The notes under the pieces are model-generated. The model was not told the origin of the DNA, ran no database searches, and saw only the letters and a list, made by a program, of their open reading frames with translations. From GWB1-54-5 sp035290085 (GTDB taxonomy: Bacteria > Patescibacteriota > Gracilibacteria > Peribacterales > Peribacteraceae): a stretch of 12,648 nucleotides of DNA. Position numbers and translations under genes: made by a program. Where the stretch lies: the NCBI GenBank assembly GCA_035290085.1, contig DATDVK010000061.1:1-12648 (forward strand). Direction: 5' to 3'. Shown here in pieces: positions 6,741 to 10,983 of this stretch (position 1 is the stretch's first letter; each line of letters starts with the position of its first letter).

Positions 6741-7433
6741 ATGGGACCAGTCATTCCGGATATTGGAACAACCCTCGGCGGCGAAGACCCCATCATTGCC
6801 GCTATCGCATTAGGCGGTAGTTTTATTGCCGGGATCATTATTGCATGGGTCTACAAGATCACACACAGAGGGCTTTCGTACTCGCAGTCTTTTCAATTTG
6901 CGCTCGTACTCCTCTGCATGCTGGGTTCTGTGGTGATGATGGTGGGGAGCGGGAGCCTCACACGGGCCATAGGCATTCTGGGTGCGTTCTCCCTCATCCG
7001 TTTCCGCACAGCTATCAAAGATCCCAAGGACATGGCGTATATCCTCATGGTGCTCTCTGTGGGGCTTTCCATGGGTGCAGGTATGTACATTCTCGCGGGT
7101 ATGACGGTGGTGGCGACCTGTTTCGTTATCCTTCTCCTCACATGGATGAACTTCGGTATGACCAGCAAGCATGAGTCCGTCATCCGTCTCATGTGCAAGT
7201 CCGGGGAAGGGAAATCTGCTGCGAATGTCTCGGACTATGAAGTGCTTCTGGGCAAGGTTGCAGATTCCTTCCGCCTCTTAAGCGCACATACACGCGGTGA
7301 TCATATGGAGCTTACGTACGGGGTGCGTCCCAAGAAAGGGAAAACGTCTCTGGAAGTACTCGATGCATTCCGCAAAGAGGCAGGTGTGGAAGATGCGGAG
7401 CTCTTCGATGCGAAGCACCAGGTGGAGTTCTAG
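6741..7433 (+). CDS. DUF4956 membrane protein
   Basis: 230 residues. Hydrophobic segments lie at about 18-38, 52-70, 73-90, 99-117 and 119-138, followed by a soluble tail (about 142-230). The hallmark is ILGAFSLIRFRTAIKDPKD (79-97), where arginines and an aspartate interrupt a hydrophobic stretch. This matches DUF4956. The organisation (small polytopic domain with a GILGA/RFRT/DP motif, then a compact alpha/beta tail ending LEVLDAFRKEAGVEDAELFD) recalls MgtC-type proteins with an ACT-like C-terminus. That comparison is my inference. It follows the VTC gene by 34 nt with no Shine-Dalgarno and no leaderless -10, so it is probably the last gene of the same operon. The function is not established. 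A role as channel, anchor or sensor for the polyphosphate made by VTC is a hypothesis. Confidence 0.85.
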   Translation: MGPVIPDIGTTLGGEDPIIAAIALGGSFIAGIIIAWVYKITHRGLSYSQSFQFALVLLCMLGSVVMMVGSGSLTRAIGILGAFSLIRFRTAIKDPKDMAYILMVLSVGLSMGAGMYILAGMTVVATCFVILLLTWMNFGMTSKHESVIRLMCKSGEGKSAANVSDYEVLLGKVADSFRLLSAHTRGDHMELTYGVRPKKGKTSLEVLDAFRKEAGVEDAELFDAKHQVEF

Positions 7434-7560
7434 GGTTTTGGTTGGGGTTCGGATTGGGGAAAAATTCCCTGATGGCTTTCAGCTTCTGGCTTTGAGCTTC
7501 GGTGCTTTGGATTTGCTGAAAGTTGATCCCTGAGAGCTGAAAGCTCGGGGTCGAAAACCC
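7433..7560. repeat. Nested inverted repeats between convergent genes
   Basis: The 138-bp gap between convergent stops contains outer arms GGGTTTT (7433-7439) and AAAACCC (7554-7560). Inner arms are GCTTTCAGCT (7475-7484) and AGCTGAAAGC (7535-7544), both perfect. GCTGAAAG also recurs at 7515-7522, and GAGCT-GAA-AGCTC... forms a small hairpin at 7534-7546. The region may act as a two-way terminator, but no clear U-tract follows a strong stem. It may equally be another dispersed repeat. Confidence 0.5.
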
Positions 7561-7571
7561 AGTCCGCGTTC

Positions 7572-8840
7572 CTATAGGGCTAGGTACTTCCTCCCCGCAT
7601 CCTCAATCGCCCCCCTGTCCAGGACCGATTTTAGGTCGTAGATGAGTCCTTCCTCCTTTGTTGCATCAATGAAGGTCTGGGTGTCGATCTCTACGTATTC
7701 TTTATGTGCAACAAGTATGAGAATGCCATCGTATGGCCCCTCAGATACGTTCCCTACCCGGATATCATGCTTGGCATATTCTTCCTCACCGATATGAGGG
7801 TCATGGGCCCTCACATTGCATCCTCTCTGTTCAAGCTCCCTTACCACGTCAAAACTCTTGCTATTACGCGTATCAGGAATGTCTGGTTTGAATGTTAATC
7901 CTAAAACGAGGATACGCGCGCCCTTCGGATCAACTCCCAGCGCATCGATCGTTTCCTGTGCGACGATTTTACTCATATTGTCGTTTATTGCTCTTCCTGC
8001 TGTGATCACCTGCGTGCTCATTCCGAGTTGCTCTGCTTTCTCCACGAGATAGTACGGATCAACTCCGATGCAGTGCCCCCCCACCAAGCCGGGCTGGAAC
8101 GGGAGAAAGTTCCACTTCGTCTTGGCTGCCTCGAGAACGTCCTGTGTGCAGATGCCGATCCTGTGACAGAGCATTGCAACCTCATTCACGAAGGCGATGT
8201 TGAGATCACGCTGTGCGTTCTCGATGGCTTTTGCCATTTCCGCGACTTTGATATTCGGTGCACGGTGGATGCCCGCCTTGATCACCGATCCATAGAGTTT
8301 GCAGAGGGTATCGGTTGTCTTCTCATCCTGGCCCGCGACGACTTTGCGTATCTTGGAGACGGTGTGCTCCCTGTCGCCGGGGTTAATGCGCTCGGGAGAA
8401 TATCCGAGGAAGAAATCTTTCCCGCAGGCAAGGCCGGATTCCCGTTCGAGAATCGGCCCGCAGATTTCTTCAGTCGTCCCGGGGTAAACAGTGGATTCAT
8501 ACACGACGATTGATCCTTTCTGCAGGTGTTTCCCGACAGTTTTTGATCCTGCTTTCAGGATGGAGAGGTCCGGTTTGTTTCTGTCATCCACTGGTGTAGG
8601 CAGGGCCACGATGATGACAGCCGCCTGCTCGATGATTTTGGGGTCGCTACTGTAAGTGATGGTGACTTTTCGTAGCTGTTTGTCTGTCAGTTCGTTCGTT
8701 CTGTCATGTCCTTCCAGGAGTTCCTTGACACGCCGATCGCTGATGTCGTATCCGAGTACTGTATACTTTTTCCGTGCGAACGTATGTGCGAGAGGAAGCC
8801 CGACATACCCGAGTCCGACAACACAGACCGTGTACTTCAT
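7572..8840 (-). CDS. tviB: Nucleotide-sugar 6-dehydrogenase (UDP-HexNAc dehydrogenase, TviB/WbpO type)
   Basis: 422 residues. The Rossmann motif is VVGLGYVGLPLA (7-18) with the acidic strand end GYDIS (30-34). ALPTPVDD (79-86), YESTVYPGTTEE (114-125) and GYSPERINPGD (146-156) follow. KVAEMAKAIENAQRDLNIA (198-216) is the central helix with catalytic lysine. KWNFLPFQPGLVGGHCIGVD (242-261) carries the catalytic cysteine at 257. LTFKPDIPDTRNS (315-327) is the C-terminal NAD-binding signature. The enzyme oxidises the C6 hydroxyl of a UDP-sugar to a carboxylate in two NAD-dependent steps. SPERINPGD and the GGHCIGVDPYYL region resemble the TviB/WbpO branch (UDP-GlcNAc/GalNAc to uronic acid) more than classic UDP-glucose dehydrogenase, but substrate cannot be settled here. 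The start at 8840 is chosen by a -10-like TACTCT 7 nt upstream. An in-frame ATG at 8912 would add 24 residues before the Rossmann strand and overlap a repeat. Confidence 0.93.
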   Translation of the reverse strand: MKYTVCVVGLGYVGLPLAHTFARKKYTVLGYDISDRRVKELLEGHDRTNELTDKQLRKVTITYSSDPKIIEQAAVIIVALPTPVDDRNKPDLSILKAGSKTVGKHLQKGSIVVYESTVYPGTTEEICGPILERESGLACGKDFFLGYSPERINPGDREHTVSKIRKVVAGQDEKTTDTLCKLYGSVIKAGIHRAPNIKVAEMAKAIENAQRDLNIAFVNEVAMLCHRIGICTQDVLEAAKTKWNFLPFQPGLVGGHCIGVDPYYLVEKAEQLGMSTQVITAGRAINDNMSKIVAQETIDALGVDPKGARILVLGLTFKPDIPDTRNSKSFDVVRELEQRGCNVRAHDPHIGEEEYAKHDIRVGNVSEGPYDGILILVAHKEYVEIDTQTFIDATKEEGLIYDLKSVLDRGAIEDAGRKYLAL

Positions 8841-8847
8841 GCTGCAT

Positions 8848-8853
8848 AGAGTA
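8848..8853 (-). promoter_or_regulatory. -10-like hexamer for nucleotide-sugar dehydrogenase, leaderless spacing
   Basis: TACTCT on the minus strand ends 7 nt before the ATG at 8840. There is no Shine-Dalgarno. This is the same hexamer as in the 8-bp array near 200. Confidence 0.5.
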
Positions 8854-8907
8854 GCAGATTGTGCATGGTGCACAGCCAGGAAAATGGGGATTTCGACAAC
8901 TTCTGGT

Positions 8908-8993
8908 TTCACCCGACTTCGCAGGAAGCCACTCGTGAGATTATGGAGGAATCTGTAGAGCGTGTTGTGCGATCCTGCTTCGCCGGGTTCCGC
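8908..8993. repeat. 86-bp direct repeat, copy 1
   Basis: Matches 9047-9132 at 83 of 86 positions, 139 bp apart. Its ends are imperfect inverted repeats: ACCCG (8911-8915) with CGGGT (8984-8988), and CAGGA (8922-8926) with TCCTG (8973-8977). It lies in the 379-bp gap between the dehydrogenase start and the GT-C-like start. One frame reads TSQEATREIMEESVERVVRS and onward to a stop at 9032-9034, but there is no start signal. I treat it as a non-coding repeat. Confidence 0.8.
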
Positions 8994-9046
8994 AAACGAG
9001 GTTGTAAAATGCTTGAAGAAACACCGAAGATGTGAGTTTGAGGAGC

Positions 9047-9132
9047 TTCACCCGACTTCGCAGGAAGCCACTCGTGAGATTATGGAGGAATCCGTTGAGC
9101 ATGTTGTGCGATCCTGCTTCGCCGGGTTCCGC
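9047..9132. repeat. 86-bp direct repeat, copy 2
   Basis: Second copy of the element at 8908-8993, differing at three positions (ATCTGTAGAGCG versus ATCCGTTGAGCA). The unique spacer between copies is 53 bp. A few bases after the spacer-like flank, GAGCTTCAC recurs at 9181-9189, hinting at a decayed third start. Confidence 0.8.
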
Positions 9133-9156
9133 GTTGTGCTCGTTACGAACATTTGG

Positions 9157-9187
9157 GAAGCCATGACCTTCAAGGTCGTGGAGCTTC
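9157..9187. repeat. Short hairpin upstream of the GT-C-like promoter
   Basis: GAAGCCATGACCTT (9157-9170), a 1-nt loop, then AAGGTCGTGGAGCTTC (9172-9187). The arms pair almost throughout, with one wobble or mismatch and a small bulge. The core GACCTT-C-AAGGTC is a perfect palindrome. It sits about 20 bp upstream of the proposed -10 and could be an operator or the end of the neighbouring repeat block. Confidence 0.45.
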
Positions 9188-9207
9188 ACTTCTTCTCCTT
9201 CTTTCCG

Positions 9208-9213
9208 TACCAT
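9208..9213 (+). promoter_or_regulatory. -10-like hexamer for GT-C-like membrane protein, leaderless GTG
   Basis: TACCAT is followed by 6 nt (TTCTCT) and an in-frame GTG at 9220. TTCACT at 9185-9190 lies exactly 17 bp upstream as a weak -35. The ATG at 9163 has no comparable hexamer 6-8 nt upstream. Confidence 0.4.
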
Positions 9214-9219
9214 TTCTCT

Positions 9220-10419
9220 GTGTTGTCTGCTGTTCGCCGTACCACTGTTCTGGCCTGGGGGTACATTGCACTGCTCACACTTGTGACGGTGATTGCTTTC
9301 ATCTCCGCCACACCTTTCCCCCTGGATGATCATTTCTTCTTCCAGCAGTTCATTGAGACATTGGCGGCGGGCAAACTGGATCTCTCCATCCCTGGCTTTC
9401 ATGGCATGAATATTCTTGCGGTGCCCTGGTACCTCATCTCACGCTCTCCCATCGCACAGATTGAGTTCCAGATGTTCTCGGGCATGCTCCTGCCGCTCTG
9501 CGCGTTCCTTGCGGGCTGGAGGCTTTTTAAGTCCCTGTGGTATGGAGTGGTCCTTGCAACCATTATTGCTCTCATGCCGTTCCATTCCTTCTCTTCTTTG
9601 CGGGGATGGATGGTTGCGACATACAACTGTCTTGTTTTCCTCACCATCTATGGTGCTGCAAAAGGTGCACGTTGGACGTGGTTTACCTGGGGATTTTCCA
9701 TCATATCTCTGCCATTCTCCGTAGCGCTGCTGCCATTGCTCCTCTATCTTACGCCGTCTGCTCCCGGAAAGGCCTGGTGGTGGCGGTACCGGCAGATCTG
9801 GTACGGGCTCCTCGTTCCGGTCGTGTACGTTCTCCTCCAGTTCATGCAGGCTGGGCAGGTGAATGTCGGGGTCCATCAGGAGTTTGATCAGCTGTCGGTG
9901 TGGTCCGGGCCTGAACGCATGTTCCTCAATGCCGCGCACACGCTGCAGATCATCTTCTCCATCCATAACTTCTACTTCGTCGATCCGGCACGTACCGGAC
10001 AGGGCGATATGATGCATACGACTCCCATTCTCGTCTTCCTCGGGCTCTATGCTCTTCTCCAGCCGAAGCAGTTCTACCAGGAGAGAGGGCTTCCCTTCGT
10101 CTTTCTCCTTGGTGCCCTCCTAGGCGTAGGTTTGAATGTCGCGCTGGACCACATGGATGATTTCTACATGCAGACAGGGCTCTATTTCCTCATTCTTGCT
10201 GCCCTCCCGGTGCTCAAGAAGTACCCGCTCTGGATTCCGATCGTACTCGCGACGCTGCACTTCCAGTGGTTCTATTTCTTCCTGCAGCATGGGCAGATTT
10301 TTCAGCTTGGGCCACTCTTCTTCCTCGTCCCCGCGACAGTTGATATTGTTTTCGCGCTCTGGTGTATTGTGCACCGGAAGCAGGTCTGGGAGTTTTTCAG
10401 CGATACGTATGGCAAGTGA
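9220..10419 (+). CDS. Polytopic membrane protein, probable GT-C-type glycosyltransferase
   Basis: 399 residues from GTG 9220, ending in TGA. About nine to eleven hydrophobic segments are visible, for example 10-30, 84-102, 107-122, 134-148, 155-178, 195-210, 267-281, 290-308, 318-332, 337-355 and 362-383. The first extracytoplasmic loop carries FPLDDHFFFQQFIETLA (33-49). A PLDD acidic pair after the first membrane helix is where GT-C enzymes (ArnT/PMT-like, lipid-phosphate-sugar dependent) place catalytic acidic residues. The aromatic-rich helices also fit. I cannot match a specific subfamily, so an acyltransferase-free polytopic protein of unknown function remains possible. The open frame extends back to 8962, but that part translates the 86-bp repeat and has no start signals. 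ATG 9163 (19 more residues) is the main alternative. Promoter spacing favours 9220. The GtrA-like neighbour supports a lipid-linked sugar role. Confidence 0.65.
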   Translation: MLSAVRRTTVLAWGYIALLTLVTVIAFISATPFPLDDHFFFQQFIETLAAGKLDLSIPGFHGMNILAVPWYLISRSPIAQIEFQMFSGMLLPLCAFLAGWRLFKSLWYGVVLATIIALMPFHSFSSLRGWMVATYNCLVFLTIYGAAKGARWTWFTWGFSIISLPFSVALLPLLLYLTPSAPGKAWWWRYRQIWYGLLVPVVYVLLQFMQAGQVNVGVHQEFDQLSVWSGPERMFLNAAHTLQIIFSIHNFYFVDPARTGQGDMMHTTPILVFLGLYALLQPKQFYQERGLPFVFLLGALLGVGLNVALDHMDDFYMQTGLYFLILAALPVLKKYPLWIPIVLATLHFQWFYFFLQHGQIFQLGPLFFLVPATVDIVFALWCIVHRKQVWEFFSDTYGK

Positions 10420-10451
10420 ACGAAGTACTTTTCCCGCGTTCCAGCTTTCCC

Positions 10452-10457
10452 TATAGT
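10452..10457 (+). promoter_or_regulatory. -10-like hexamer (TATAGT) upstream of leader ORF and gtrA-like gene
   Basis: TATAGT ends 6 nt before an ATG at 10464 and 26 nt before the ATG of the GtrA-like gene at 10484. The hexamer is identical to the one at 10970. Confidence 0.55.
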
Positions 10458-10463
10458 CTGGGT

Positions 10464-10487
10464 ATGCAACTCATACACTCCGTATGA
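10464..10487 (+). CDS. Putative leaderless 7-codon leader peptide, ATGA-coupled to the GtrA-like gene
   Basis: ATG CAA CTC ATA CAC TCC GTA TGA encodes MQLIHSV. Its TGA overlaps the ATG of the next gene as ATGA (10484-10487). Its ATG sits 6 nt after TATAGT, the leaderless spacing seen elsewhere, whereas the GtrA ATG is too far from the hexamer and lacks a Shine-Dalgarno. A ribosome starting at the mRNA end could finish the leader and restart on the overlapping ATG. Too short to prove by sequence alone. Confidence 0.35.
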   Translation: MQLIHSV

Positions 10488-10885
10488 AGCATTGGTTTTT
10501 TGGACCTGTGACATCGGCCCGCATTCAATTTCTGCGTTACATTTTCGTCGGCGGTTCTTCTGCGGTGGTGAATCTGGTCGCATATGCTCTTTTCATTGAG
10601 GTGATGCACATGCATTACCTTCTTGCGGCGTTCCTCGGGTACACTCTCGGTTTTCTGTGGAACTACCTCACGAGCATCGTGTGGGTTTTTAAGAGCCGCC
10701 ATAGCCGCGCAAAGGAAATTGCGATGGTGATCGTCATTACCGTCGGGGGTTTATTCTGGACGGAGGTGATCCTGTACTTCTTCGTGGAGTTCATCCATCT
10801 GCACCACTTTGTTTCCATGTTCATCACGCTGTGGATTGTGCTCATCTGGAACTTTTGGATGCGGAAACGGTACGTGTTCCACTAA
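10484..10885 (+). CDS. GtrA-like family membrane protein
   Basis: 133 residues with four membrane helices at about 16-40, 45-69, 79-103 and 108-128, the standard size and topology of the GtrA/DPMS3-like family. Signature elements are FLRYIFVGGSSAVVNLVAY (16-34), in place of the usual RF..VG....l.n, LGFLWNYLTSIVWVFKSR (55-72) and the C-terminal NFWMRKRYVF (123-132), which is nearly diagnostic (N-F...R.++.F). Family members flip or assist polyprenyl-phosphate-linked sugars across the membrane. With the GT-C-like protein upstream this would deliver a lipid-linked sugar to the outer face. The start is the ATG that overlaps the stop of the 7-codon ORF. It is followed by a strong hairpin at 10898-10953. 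Confidence 0.9.
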   Translation: MKHWFFGPVTSARIQFLRYIFVGGSSAVVNLVAYALFIEVMHMHYLLAAFLGYTLGFLWNYLTSIVWVFKSRHSRAKEIAMVIVITVGGLFWTEVILYFFVEFIHLHHFVSMFITLWIVLIWNFWMRKRYVFH

Positions 10886-10897
10886 GGGAAGAGATAG

Positions 10898-10953
10898 GAG
10901 ATAAGAGGAAAGAGGATCGAACCATTCTATTCTTTCCTCTTTCCTCTTATCTC
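10898..10953. terminator. Perfect 18-bp stem hairpin between GtrA-like and FAD-enzyme genes
   Basis: GAGATAAGAGGAAAGAGG (10898-10915) pairs perfectly with CCTCTTTCCTCTTATCTC (10936-10953) around a 20-nt loop, with partial pairing continuing outward to about 10886-10960. One arm is pure purine except for one T, and the other is pyrimidine-rich. It starts 12 nt after the GtrA stop and ends 16 nt before the next -10. It may terminate the upstream transcript in either direction. The typical GC core and following U-run are absent, so terminator function is uncertain. Confidence 0.5.
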
Positions 10954-10969
10954 TTCGCTCCCTTCTCTC

Positions 10970-10975
10970 TATAGT
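10970..10975 (+). promoter_or_regulatory. -10-like hexamer (TATAGT) for FAD enzyme, leaderless spacing
   Basis: TATAGT ends 8 nt before the ATG at 10984. The sequence between is TTCTCCAC, with no Shine-Dalgarno. Confidence 0.55.
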
Positions 10976-10983
10976 TTCTCCAC

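Noticed and set aside
6706..6813. 35-codon frame starting at the TAATG overlap after the VTC gene
   Set aside because: Out of frame with and overlapping DUF4956, low-complexity start from a T-run. Probably chance.
8908..9132. CRISPR array
   Set aside because: Only two long 86-bp copies with a single 53-bp spacer and no cas gene. The 8-bp array near 193 has no spacers.
8962..9219. N-terminal extension of the GT-C-like protein to the far upstream GTG
   Set aside because: The extension translates repeat copy 2 and a hairpin and has no start signal. The TACCAT-N6-GTG arrangement at 9220 fits the rest of the window.
8941..9402. 153-residue minus-strand open frame over the 86-bp repeats
   Set aside because: It lies antisense to the GT-C-like start and is built largely from both repeat copies. 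No promoter or motif.
10411..10490. TGA recoding (glycine code of some candidate phyla)
   Set aside because: Reading through TGA at 10417 gives no family-like extension and collides with a promoter and the next gene. Standard code 11 explains all genes.
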